Positions 49,858 through 56,604 of a stretch of 64,000 bases of DNA are shown here, piece by piece. Source of the stretch: VXNF01 sp965116465 (GTDB lineage Bacteria; Actinomycetota; Acidimicrobiia; Acidimicrobiales; CATQHL01). Position numbers and translations under genes: made by a program. Numbering within the stretch: the first letter of the stretch is position 1; each line of letters begins with the position of its first letter. Where the stretch lies: the NCBI GenBank assembly GCA_965116465.1, contig OZ220687.1, positions 1,178,001-1,242,000 on the forward strand, read 5' to 3'. The notes beneath the pieces were generated by a model. That model saw nothing but the letters and a program-made list of their open reading frames with translations. It did no database searches and had not been told where the DNA came from.

Positions 49858-49859
49858 TG

Positions 49860-50204
49860 TCATTTCCACAGCGCCGGCCGGCTCAGCGTGCGAGATGACC
49901 CCGGCACCCGAACCTCGTCGGGCACCTTGAACTTGCCCTCCAGCACCTCGACGCCGGTCGCACGCACCGCCCGGATGAGCACGCGCTGGCGCCGCGGCGC
50001 GTCGGGATCCTCCGCGGCCTTCTCCGAAACCTGAGACGTGAAGTACTTCACCTTGCTCACGATGCCGGCGCGCGGGACCAGGCGGCCGGCCAGGGCACCG
50101 AAATCGACCCACTTCGCACCCGAGCGACCGCGAACCGCCGAATAGAAGTTCAACCCATCGACGTACACGATCCAGTTCGCTCCGGTCGGAGCTTCCGTGC
50201 TCAC
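49860..50204 (-). CDS. Short NYN-domain protein, probably truncated
   Basis: A 114-residue protein with the N-terminal half of a NYN nuclease: ANWIVYVDGLNFYSAVRGRS, GALAGRLVPRAGIVSKVKYF and RATGVEVLEGKFKVPD. It ends ...RPALWK at the point where relatives continue with K-x-x-D-V-N-L/V-A (compare EEKGTDVNVAS at 48495-49241), so the second and third acidic metal ligands are missing. Yet it is followed at once by a perfect terminator hairpin. GTG start. Either a deletion product or a regulator lacking catalysis. Confidence 0.55.
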   Translation of the reverse strand: MSTEAPTGANWIVYVDGLNFYSAVRGRSGAKWVDFGALAGRLVPRAGIVSKVKYFTSQVSEKAAEDPDAPRRQRVLIRAVRATGVEVLEGKFKVPDEVRVPGSSRTLSRPALWK

Positions 50205-50274
50205 TCGACCAACCCGCCATCGATCAGTTTCTCCACGACCTGAGATTTTACGAGCCCGCGACGCACGCCTCATC

Positions 50275-50595
50275 CGCCAGTTGCGTCAGGGCGTCGGGGT
50301 CGGTGATCGCCAGGTAGTCGGTCGTGAGGATGCGGACCTGCGCGCCCCGGTCCAGCGCGTCCTCCAAGGGCCGCAGGATGCGGGCCAGGCCGCTCTTCAT
50401 GACGAAGGAGACCGCCATGTCGATGCGGTCGAGACCCGGGTCACCGAGCCGATCGATCAGATGCGGCAACAACCGACCCTCGGCCGAACCGTCCAGCAAC
50501 ACCGGCGCGGCGCCACGCCGACCCGGCACGCCGGCCGCAACCGGACGCACGGCAGGCGGGCCCAAGTGCCCCGCCGACGGTTCAGCCACCATCAC
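50275..50595 (-). pseudogene. Truncated copy (C) of the PLD-helicase gene start
   Basis: From the ATG at 50595 the translation follows the full protein for ~107 residues (MMVAEPSAGHLGPPAVRPVA; IDMAVSFVMKSGLARILRPL; ILTTDYLAITDPDALTQLAD), then ends in EACVAGS and a stop. The helicase and the HxK part of the PLD domain are absent. Unlike copy B it keeps the region before the HxK motif. Upstream sequence (ACTCTACGTCCGTCGGAACAG in inverse) is also conserved between the copies. Confidence 0.8.
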
Positions 50596-50698
50596 GCCCT
50601 CGGACTCTACGTCCGTCGGAACAGCCGTCGCCGCGGACTCGCCGACTCCTCATGGCGGCTCGCTCGAACCGGCACACGAGCCGGGCGCCGGCCGGAGT

Positions 50699-51046
50699 TC
50701 AGAGCGCCAAGTGGACCCGGAGCGCCTCGTCGAGTGACAGCATGAGCGCGCTCGGCACGACGCCGACTTGCCGGCCAATCCTCTCCGTCGCCACTGAACG
50801 CACCAGCTCGGCCTGCGCCTTCGAGTCAAACCGCAGTCCGGTTTCCGGCGCAGTCACAAGTACCTGATACGGATAGATCCGGCTGACGTTCGAGGTCAGC
50901 GGCACCACAGTCACGACACCACGCCCGACACGCTCAACAGCCCTGTTGGAGTCGTCATTGCTGACCACGACTGCAGGTCTGATCTTGCTCGCCTCGGATC
51001 CGCGTGCGGGGTTGAAATCGACGAGGCGGATCTCGCCACGGCGCAT
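50699..51046 (-). CDS. MazF/PemK-family endoribonuclease toxin
   Basis: A 115-residue protein with the PemK pattern: MRRGEIRLVDFNPARGSEAS, KIRPAVVVSNDDSN, VVTVVPLTSNVSRIYPYQVL and AELVRSVATERIGRQVG. MazF toxins cleave mRNA at short motifs; the Arg of RPAVVVS and the Ser/Thr of VPLTS are in the expected places. Start ATG overlaps the antitoxin stop (TGATG). Intact pair, with decayed copies nearby at 49300 and 53300. Confidence 0.88.
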   Translation of the reverse strand: MRRGEIRLVDFNPARGSEASKIRPAVVVSNDDSNRAVERVGRGVVTVVPLTSNVSRIYPYQVLVTAPETGLRFDSKAQAELVRSVATERIGRQVGVVPSALMLSLDEALRVHLAL

Positions 51047-51264
51047 CAGGCGATCCCGTCACCCACGGCCGCATCCCACAGGCCCTCATCGCCCGAGTCG
51101 CTCCACTCCTGCCAGGTCTCCTCGTAGGCCGCCGTCAGGTCGAAGGCGCGGAGCAGACCGACCGCCTTGCGTACCACCGCAGACCGAGATCCCGCCCCCT
51201 GCGATCGGGCGTAGTCGTCGAGAAACTCGACATCTGCGTCCGGCAGGCTCACGCTGATCCTCAT
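51046..51264 (-). CDS. Ribbon-helix-helix antitoxin of the MazF-like toxin
   Basis: A 72-residue protein: RHH segment MRISVSLPDADVEFLDDYAR and SRSAVVRKAVGLLRA, then an acidic C-terminus (YEETWQEWSDSGDEGLWDAA) that would wrap the toxin. TGATG overlap with the toxin gene. A relic of the C-terminal part with a premature TAA lies at 53341-53430. Confidence 0.85.
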   Translation of the reverse strand: MRISVSLPDADVEFLDDYARSQGAGSRSAVVRKAVGLLRAFDLTAAYEETWQEWSDSGDEGLWDAAVGDGIA

Positions 51265-51349
51265 ACAAGCATCGTAACCGGCGGCCCACCGCGATCAGCC
51301 GGGCCGCCGCGAGGACGGCGATCAGCCGATGTGACGGCGACGGCGCTGC

Positions 51350-51457
51350 TCAGATCGGGCCGAAGGTTCCTTGCCGGACGGCGAAGTCGATCTGGCCGAG
51401 GTAGTCCATCCCGACGATGGGGCGAGGGATGCGGCCGGCTCCTGGCCGGCGGATCAT
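51350..51457 (-). pseudogene. C-terminal relic of a retropepsin-like protease, coupled to a small gene
   Basis: A 35-codon frame whose ATG overlaps the stop of the upstream small gene (ATGA): MIRRPGAGRIPRPIVGMDYL then GQIDFAVRQGTFGPI. It matches the fragment ending at 25898 (PAIVGMDYLEHVKIAVRDDA) and lacks the DTGA half. The overlap implies the complete protease gene was once translated together with the small gene. Confidence 0.5.
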
Positions 51458-51723
51458 GCCTCAGCCCGGGATCCGCCGAGTATCGATCCGATCCGCACGG
51501 GTGGATGCCCGATGGGGTGCGTCGAGAAGCCTCCCATCCCGAACCGCTCATAGCCGGCGTGTGTCGCCGACGACGTGTCGTCGAATACCTCAACGAGTTC
51601 CCCGTCGCTCATGAGGGCGACCCGCCCATGATCGGTGTCGAGCAGTCTCTGCTCGTGCTCGTCTTGGAAGACCGCGTGATTGGCCGACACGGGACTGGGG
51701 GTTGCCGATGTCATGTTCTGCAT
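51454..51723 (-). CDS. Small hypothetical protein of the protease-associated cassette
   Basis: An 89-residue protein (ALMSDGELVEVFDDTSSATH, AGYERFGMGGFSTHPIGHPP, VRIGSILGG). GGAGAA precedes the ATG. It resembles the frame at 25429-25665 by eye and in both loci is followed by a retropepsin-like fragment, so a conserved small-protein plus aspartic-protease pair is inferred. Function unknown. Confidence 0.55.
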   Translation of the reverse strand: MQNMTSATPSPVSANHAVFQDEHEQRLLDTDHGRVALMSDGELVEVFDDTSSATHAGYERFGMGGFSTHPIGHPPVRIGSILGGSRAEA

Positions 51724-51969
51724 CGGGTTCTCCTGTAGTCGGCCTGTTGCCGGCGCGACGCGCGGATCCGCAAATCAGGTCAGCGGGCCAGGGCCCGCGA
51801 CTCATGTCGCCCACCATACGAGCACAAGCGGATCAAGGTGGCGATAGTTCGGATCGGCCCCTCGCCGAACCCGATCAAGCTCTAGCCCGAGGAAGCTGGA
51901 TCGCTATCACCCTGCTCGCCGGAGCCGTCAGGCGAGCGCCGCTCGGACGGCTCGGACGACTGTCACACC
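51724..51969. other. Non-coding stretch without a supportable gene
   Basis: About 245 bp between the small gene and the conserved leader. The last ~50 bp (CGCTCGGACGGCTCGGACGACTG) resemble the region upstream of the paralogous leader at 46890-46922, so the duplicated segment extends somewhat beyond the identical 50 bp. Confidence 0.4.
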
Positions 51970-52019
51970 CCCTTCGTAGGTTCTCGGGCAACCGAATCGG
52001 CCCGCAAGCCACGGAGGAT
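51970..52019 (+). promoter_or_regulatory. 50-bp leader identical to 46923-46972
   Basis: Second copy of the leader, ending in GGAGGAT 3 bp before the ATG of the paralogous membrane-protein gene. See 46923-46972 for the structure. Confidence 0.55.
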
Positions 52020-52022
52020 GAC

Positions 52023-52382
52023 ATGCCGGATCCCAGTTGCTCCATTCACGGCACCGAGCACGTCCGCGCGGTGCGTGTCAGCCCGCAACTCGTGGGGCAC
52101 CGCTGCGCCGCCGGCACCGGAGATGGCACGAAGTGCGGACGCATCGCCCTCCCCCCGACGTTCAGCCCTCGCGACGCGACGTGGTCCCGACCCACCCACT
52201 TGTCGCACCGTGACCACACCGCCGGCGACGGCAAGGACCGTCGGCACGCGACATGGCGCCGTCGATCACGTTGGCGGGGGCGCGTGTGGCTTCCCGAGAG
52301 GGCAACCATCGAGCGAATCATGGTCACCCTCGTCGTCGGATTCTGGATCGGCGCGCTCATCTGGGTCAGATTCGTACTCTGA
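52023..52382 (+). CDS. Small membrane protein, paralogue of 46977-47264
   Basis: A 119-residue protein: Cys/His-rich N-terminus (SCSIHGTEHV; HRCAAGTGDGTKCG), a basic middle that is ~24 residues longer than in the paralogue (RDATWSRPTHLSHRDHT), then VWLPERATIERIM and the membrane helix VTLVVGFWIGALIWVRFVL. The conserved parts are the putative metal site and the helix. Function unknown. Confidence 0.6.
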   Translation: MPDPSCSIHGTEHVRAVRVSPQLVGHRCAAGTGDGTKCGRIALPPTFSPRDATWSRPTHLSHRDHTAGDGKDRRHATWRRRSRWRGRVWLPERATIERIMVTLVVGFWIGALIWVRFVL

Positions 52383-52419
52383 TCAATAAGTTAGGCATAC
52401 CGGATTACGAGGAGGACCA

Positions 52420-53088
52420 ATGTCAACAGGAGTATCCGTTGCAGTACTCTTGCCCTTGGCACTTCTGCCCGGCGCATTCTTCCAGTGGGCGTTCGAACGC
52501 AATGCCGGTCGCTACGGCATCACTCTGAGAGATCGGCTACTGAGAATCACAGGGATATCAGCGGTGTTCCTCTCAGCATCTGCGTGGCCTCTTCATCGAA
52601 TCTACGCAAACTATTGGACTGAGATCAAAGCAGGAAGTCCATTGCCTACCCTCATATATGTTGCTCCGGTTGCATACCTCATGATTCCATCATTCCTTGG
52701 TTGGCTCTACGGATACAGCGTCGAGAATAACTGGAGAATGGCCCGCACTATTGCTGGTAAGAAGCGTTTCCCGACGGCATGGGACTATGCGTTCAGTACC
52801 AGCCAAAGCGGGTGGATACGTTGCCAACTGCAATCAGGTGAATGGGTCGGAGGAATGTACAGTTCTACCGAATCACCGAGTCACACTTCTTACGCAACTG
52901 CCTATCCAGAACCGCACGAGTTATATCTCTACCCGCTAGTCGAGATGGATCAGGACAACGGATCGTTCCGTGCAACTGATGAGGGCGAACCTCTCATCGG
53001 ATTTGGAGGCTTGTTGATCCGTTGGGAAGAAATCGCTATACTGAATTTCATCGCGAATGAAGACGAGGGGGCAACAAATGACGAATAA
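52420..53088 (+). CDS. DUF6338 family membrane protein
   Basis: A 222-residue protein of clearly lower GC than its neighbours. Membrane segments near 5-22, 42-60 and 75-97, then a cytoplasmic domain: KKRFPTAWDYAFSTSQSGWI, QLQSGEWVGGMYSS, SYATAYPEPHELYLYPLVEM and GGLLIRWEEIAILNFI, the DUF6338 pattern (PTAWDxAF...W(V/I)...G.W(V/I)GG...YP...LYL...RW). Function unknown. GAGGAGG precedes the start. It overlaps the next small gene by 11 bp. Composition suggests recent transfer. Confidence 0.75.
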   Translation: MSTGVSVAVLLPLALLPGAFFQWAFERNAGRYGITLRDRLLRITGISAVFLSASAWPLHRIYANYWTEIKAGSPLPTLIYVAPVAYLMIPSFLGWLYGYSVENNWRMARTIAGKKRFPTAWDYAFSTSQSGWIRCQLQSGEWVGGMYSSTESPSHTSYATAYPEPHELYLYPLVEMDQDNGSFRATDEGEPLIGFGGLLIRWEEIAILNFIANEDEGATNDE

Positions 53089-53272
53089 GGCCAACGACAA
53101 GAAGGCTCGCACCGTAAGTGCGCAGGACAGACGTGGTTACTACCCGACTGAGAAGGTGTCGGGACCTCCGCCGCCCGGACCGGCGCTGAAAGCTCCACAA
53201 CCGAAGCAGCAGCCAGGCGCTCAACGCCCACGGGATTCCGAGCCTTCGCGCAGGCGTGGAGTGCGCGGGTAG
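53078..53272 (+). CDS. Small Pro-rich companion of the DUF6338 gene
   Basis: A 64-residue protein (MTNKANDKKARTVSAQDRRG; YYPTEKVSGPPPPGPALKAP) that is basic and proline-rich, without recognised domains. Its start overlaps the end of the DUF6338 gene, indicating coupling. Similar short basic Pro-rich proteins often accompany DUF6338 genes, to my recollection; the role is unknown. Confidence 0.55.
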   Translation: MTNKANDKKARTVSAQDRRGYYPTEKVSGPPPPGPALKAPQPKQQPGAQRPRDSEPSRRRGVRG

Positions 53273-53299
53273 TCGAGAGTCCGCGGAATCGCCCGCTTC

Positions 53300-53430
53300 G
53301 AGCTCTACGCAGCGCAACGATCCGATCTCCCCGCGGCGCACTAGGCGACCCCGTCACCCACGGCCACATCCCACAGGCTCTCATCGCCCGAGTCGCTCCA
53401 CTCCCGCCAAGTCTCCTCTTAAGCCGCCGT
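53300..53430 (-). pseudogene. Relic of the MazE/MazF pair with a premature stop
   Basis: Inverse reading gives TAA-EETWREWSDSGDESLWDVA and VGDGVA then TAG, matching the antitoxin end at 51046-51110; the TAA at 53419-53421 replaces a Tyr codon. Beyond it a GTG frame begins MRRGEIGSLRC, like the relic at 49300-49352. Non-functional. Confidence 0.7.
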
Positions 53431-53542
53431 GGATCCGGTGGCGCCCAACACGTCGCCGGGAGGCTTGCCGCGGCCCGGGCGACACGGTCCGGGACCTGAG
53501 GTGATCACGTGCTGATCGGCGCCGGGCTCGTGGAGGTTCCCG

Positions 53543-53872
53543 ATGGCTGAGACACTCTGGCATCTGACGTTCCGCAACCCGTTCCTCGATGACTACATGT
53601 ACTACGCGGCGTTCGGCAGGCACCGCGAGGTTCTGCCCGTCTACGAGATGATCGGCGATGTCGACGACCCGTCGTGGCTGGTGCTCAAGCCGGTGGACGT
53701 CATCTTCCCGGGATGTCTCCGCATGATGCCCAACGCCGAGGAACTCACGCCCCTCACCCCCATGACCCGGAGCGACATCGAGCGGCTGTACCCGAAGGCG
53801 ACGCCCTTGCCGGAGCCGACTCAGTTCGTGCAGGACTGCATCAACGCGGCGACCGTCGGCCACACGGACTAG
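53543..53872 (+). CDS. Hypothetical protein (109 residues)
   Basis: A soluble, slightly acidic protein: MAETLWHLTFRNPFLDDYMY, YEMIGDVDDPSWLVLKPVDV, IFPGCLRMMPNAEELTPLTP. GGAGG lies 5-9 bp before the ATG, and composition is normal for the genome, so it is likely real. No family recognised and no coupled neighbour. Confidence 0.55.
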   Translation: MAETLWHLTFRNPFLDDYMYYAAFGRHREVLPVYEMIGDVDDPSWLVLKPVDVIFPGCLRMMPNAEELTPLTPMTRSDIERLYPKATPLPEPTQFVQDCINAATVGHTD

Positions 53873-53998
53873 AAGGGATTCCGCACCGCAGCGCCCAACC
53901 GGCGGAGTCTCGTCACACCGGCTCCCAACGAAGATCCCGCAGAACCGGCGGCTGTCGCTGGGGACCCACTCGTCGGGTTCGTCGGGTGCCGGTGAGGC

Positions 53999-54331
53999 TC
54001 AGGCGTCGCAGGCGATGGCGACCTCGAGGGCGGTGCAGATCTGGTGCATGCGCTGGTCGCTGAGACGACCCAGTCGCTCCACGAGCAGGGCGACCGGCGT
54101 GTTGTCGAGCGCGTCCAGGTTGACGGCGGCGACCGCCGGCACGGGATCGTGGTCGGGTTCGAGCAGGACCTCGCTGGGAATCCCCCGGATCGTCGTCGTG
54201 CACGGCGCCACGATCGCCGTCTCGAGCCGCTCCAGGGCGGCGTCGCGGGAGAGAACCACGGCCGGGCGTGCGCCGACATGCTCGGACTCCCACCACCACA
54301 GCTCGCCTCGCCGGGGCGCGGTCGCTCTCAC
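53999..54331 (-). CDS. MazF/PemK-like toxin
   Basis: A 110-residue protein with APRRGELWWWESEHVGARPA and VVLSRDAALERLETAIVAPC, then LLEPDHDPVPAVAAVNLDAL and VERLGRLSDQRMHQICTALE, the MazF order of strands (RGE(L/I)W...RPAVVLSRD...VAP(C/V)T...L.V...L..R.G.LS...). Start overlaps the antitoxin stop by 4 bp. More divergent from the 50699-51046 toxin than expected for a recent duplicate. Confidence 0.85.
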   Translation of the reverse strand: MRATAPRRGELWWWESEHVGARPAVVLSRDAALERLETAIVAPCTTTIRGIPSEVLLEPDHDPVPAVAAVNLDALDNTPVALLVERLGRLSDQRMHQICTALEVAIACDA

Positions 54332-54600
54332 CGCCCTCGCTCCCCGGCGGCCCGTGTCTCCTCCTTGTGGCGGAGATTCGCGTCATGGAAGGCGGCGAGA
54401 TCGCCCCACTCGTCGGGCTCGTCGAGCGGATGGCGGTCGTACGCCTCGTAGGCGGCATCGATCTCGACGTTGCGATGGCGCGTCACGAGAGCCTCCAGCG
54501 CCGCGTCGATCATGGCCGCATCGTTGGGCCAATCCCGGAGGTGCCGAGCCCTCTCCAGAAGGTCGTCATCCACGGTCGTGCTGATTCGGCGCCTACTCAT
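54328..54600 (-). CDS. Ribbon-helix-helix/MazE-like antitoxin
   Basis: A 90-residue protein: MSRRRISTTVDDDLLERARH, MIDAALEALVTRHRNVEIDA and an acidic end (YDRHPLDEPDEWGDLAAFHD). The N-terminus is a ribbon-helix-helix DNA-binding region. CGGAG precedes the ATG at 54600; an in-frame ATG at 54627 would add nine residues. Pairs with the overlapping MazF-like gene. Confidence 0.8.
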   Translation of the reverse strand: MSRRRISTTVDDDLLERARHLRDWPNDAAMIDAALEALVTRHRNVEIDAAYEAYDRHPLDEPDEWGDLAAFHDANLRHKEETRAAGERGR

Positions 54601-54763
54601 CTCCGGACCGGAACGTTCTCGCGCCATGCCTCACCGGTGCAGTCCCCCGAAGCCGTCCTCGGGGCCGCCCGAGTTCGGCGGGCGCTCGTCACCGCCGATG
54701 GACGAACGCCGTCGCCCGGATCCCGCCGGTCCGGTGCCGGTGGATGGTCCATGCCATATCGAA

Positions 54764-54782
54764 TGTACTACAATGTAGAACA
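54764..54782. promoter_or_regulatory. Operator palindrome of the first Phd-VapC module
   Basis: TGTACTACA-A-TGTAGAACA, inverted 9-bp arms with one mismatch, ending on the first base of the antitoxin start codon. Half-site TGTAnnACA is close to that at 55821-55838. Its position implies a leaderless or very short leader transcript repressed by the antitoxin. Confidence 0.6.
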
Positions 54783-55045
54783 TGTCGCAGGTGGGAATTC
54801 GGGCCCTGAAGCAGAACGCCTCGGCCGTTGTGGCGGGTGTGGCGGTGGGGCAGGCCGTCACGATCACCGATCGGGGCAGGCCGGTGGCGCGGATGACTGC
54901 GATTCCGACCTCGCGGCTCGAGGGGATGCTGGAGGCGGGGAGGGCACGGCCGGCGCGGCGCAGCCTCGCCGACCTGCCCTCGCCGGAGGACGGGCCCGAC
55001 CTCTCCGCCGCCCTCGCTGCGATGCGAAAAGACGAGCGTTACTGA
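54782..55045 (+). CDS. Phd/YefM-type antitoxin
   Basis: An 87-residue protein: MSQVGIRALKQNASAVVAGV, AVTITDRGRPVARMTAIPTS, and a C-terminus with LADLPSPEDGPDLSAALAAM. This is the Phd/YefM fold followed by a toxin-binding tail. Followed by a PIN toxin gene whose start is 11 bp beyond. Palindrome at the start codon supports autoregulation. Confidence 0.88.
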   Translation: MSQVGIRALKQNASAVVAGVAVGQAVTITDRGRPVARMTAIPTSRLEGMLEAGRARPARRSLADLPSPEDGPDLSAALAAMRKDERY

Positions 55046-55056
55046 CGGTCCTTGAT

Positions 55057-55449
55057 TTGGCCCACTATCTCGACACATCGGCCCTCGTGAAGCTGGCCGT
55101 CGCCCAGCCCGAGACGGCCGCGTTGCGAGGCTGGCTGGAGACCCAGCCCCAGCCGCTGGTGACGTGCGACCTGACCCGCACCGAGATGCTGCGGACAGTG
55201 CGGGACGTCGCCCCCGACAGGGTCGTGATGGCGCGCCTGGTGCTCGACAGCGTCGTGCTGACGGAGGTCACCGCCGCCGTCTTCGAGGCGGCCGGGCGGC
55301 TGGAGGCCGAAGGTCTGCGGAGCCTCGACGCCGTCCATCTCGCCGCGGCGCTCGACCTCGGCGACGACCTCGACTACCTGGTCACCTACGACGAGCGGCT
55401 CGCCGGCGCAGCCGAGACCTACGGCATCGCCGTGATCGCCCCCGCCTGA
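55057..55449 (+). CDS. VapC-type PIN-domain toxin
   Basis: A ~130-residue PIN ribonuclease: AHYLDTSALVKLAVAQPETA (first Asp), CDLTRTEMLRTVRD (Glu), AEGLRSLDAVHLAAALDLGD (third Asp) and DYLVTYDERLAGAAETYGI (fourth Asp); all acidic residues are present. No ATG or GTG is near the N-terminus; the TTG at 55057 gives the right start for a PIN domain. Partner of the preceding Phd antitoxin. Confidence 0.85.
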   Translation: MAHYLDTSALVKLAVAQPETAALRGWLETQPQPLVTCDLTRTEMLRTVRDVAPDRVVMARLVLDSVVLTEVTAAVFEAAGRLEAEGLRSLDAVHLAAALDLGDDLDYLVTYDERLAGAAETYGIAVIAPA

Positions 55450-55579
55450 GGCTTGCCGGCCGGCGGTTGCCGAACGCTTCCCCTCCCCTTCGGCAGGCCG
55501 CAGAACGCGTGACCGATGTCACCCGATGCGCGCCATGGGGATGTTCAGTCCGCTGATTGGCTCCGGTTATCGTGAATCC

Positions 55580-55765
55580 GTGCGCAGGACTGTGGATTTC
55601 GCGCTCGACACCGAGCAGATGATCCGCCACCGGATGGCGATTCGCGGCATCAGCTTCGAACAGGCCGTGAACGACTCGATCCGGCAGGGCTTCGACCGGG
55701 GCGTGCTCGAGGAGACGCTCGTCGCCCAGGGCCGGGGCAACGACGGAGCTTCCGCCGACCGCTAG
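55580..55765 (+). CDS. Small RHH-like protein, possible orphan antitoxin
   Basis: A 61-residue protein starting at GTG: MRRTVDFALDTEQMIRHRMA, IRGISFEQAVNDSIRQGFDR, GVLEETLVAQGRG. The pattern (short strand, helix, ISFEQAVNDSIR helix) resembles VapB-type antitoxins of the ISFExxVNxAIR kind. No toxin gene follows: the next gene is another Phd. Probably an orphan. Confidence 0.5.
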   Translation: MRRTVDFALDTEQMIRHRMAIRGISFEQAVNDSIRQGFDRGVLEETLVAQGRGNDGASADR

Positions 55766-55820
55766 AGACGTCGCGGTCAGCCTGATCACGGCCCCAGCCG
55801 GCGGGTGGCCGGACCAGGTC

Positions 55821-55838
55821 TGTAGCACGCGTGCTACA
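55821..55838. promoter_or_regulatory. Perfect 18-bp operator palindrome of the second Phd-VapC module
   Basis: TGTAGCACGCGTGCTACA, a perfect palindrome, 8 bp before the antitoxin start. Likely bound by the Phd protein. Confidence 0.7.
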
Positions 55839-55846
55839 ATGTGGCC

Positions 55847-56128
55847 ATGGGACGGATGACCGAAGTGACCCAGCGGCAACTCCGCAACGACAGCGGGGAG
55901 ATCATGCGTGCCCTCGACCGCGGTGAGAGCTTCATCGTCACGCGCAACGGCGTCCCCGTGGGCGAACTGCGCCCCCTCAGACAGCGCCGCTTCGTGCCCA
56001 TCGACGAGGTGGTCGAGATGTTCGCCGGCGGTTCGCACATCGACTACGAACAATTCCGGGCCGATGTAGACGCCATCCTGGACCAGTCGATCGAGCCACG
56101 ATTCCTGAGCCAGCACACCGAGGGCTGA
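55847..56128 (+). CDS. Phd/YefM-type antitoxin
   Basis: A 93-residue protein: MGRMTEVTQRQLRNDSGEIM, RALDRGESFIVTRNGVPVGE, then a C-terminal toxin-binding region (IDEVVEMFAGGSHIDYEQFR). Start at 55847 or 55856. A perfect palindrome lies just upstream. Followed after 18 bp by a PIN toxin. Confidence 0.9.
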   Translation: MGRMTEVTQRQLRNDSGEIMRALDRGESFIVTRNGVPVGELRPLRQRRFVPIDEVVEMFAGGSHIDYEQFRADVDAILDQSIEPRFLSQHTEG

Positions 56129-56146
56129 GCGGGCTGGGGCCGTCAC

Positions 56147-56572
56147 GTGCCTGAGACGATCCGGTCGCGCGGCCTGCTCGACACGTCGATCCTGATCGAG
56201 CTCTACAGCGTCGGGGCAGCGCGGTTCGGCGGACCCTTGCCCGATGTGGCCTGCGTCTCGACCATCACACTGGCGGAGTTGGCCTGCGGCCCGCTGTCAG
56301 CTGCCACTCCGGCCGAGCACGCCAGACGCCTTGACGTGCTTCTGCGGGCACGGGCGGGGTTTGATTCTGTGCCCTTCGATACGGACGCGGCGCGGGCCTA
56401 TGCCCGGGTCTACGCCGCCACCCTCGAAGCCGGCCGCAAGCCGAGGGGAGGGCGCGCCACCGACCTGCTGATCGCCGCGGTGGCGCTGGCGAACAGCCTG
56501 CCGCTCTACACCTGCAACGCAGCGGACTTCGCGCACCTGCGGGACCTGATCGACGTCATGGCCGTGGCCTGA
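56147..56572 (+). CDS. VapC-type PIN-domain toxin
   Basis: A 141-residue PIN nuclease with GTG start: GLLDTSILIELYSVG (Asp), VSTITLAELACGPL (Glu), GGRATDLLIAAVALANSLPL (Asp) and YTCNAADFAHLRDLI (Asp). All four acidic positions are present. Pairs with the Phd antitoxin just upstream. Confidence 0.9.
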   Translation: MPETIRSRGLLDTSILIELYSVGAARFGGPLPDVACVSTITLAELACGPLSAATPAEHARRLDVLLRARAGFDSVPFDTDAARAYARVYAATLEAGRKPRGGRATDLLIAAVALANSLPLYTCNAADFAHLRDLIDVMAVA

Positions 56573-56604
56573 GGTTCCGCGGCAAGCGCCCCGGAGCCGC
56601 GGAG

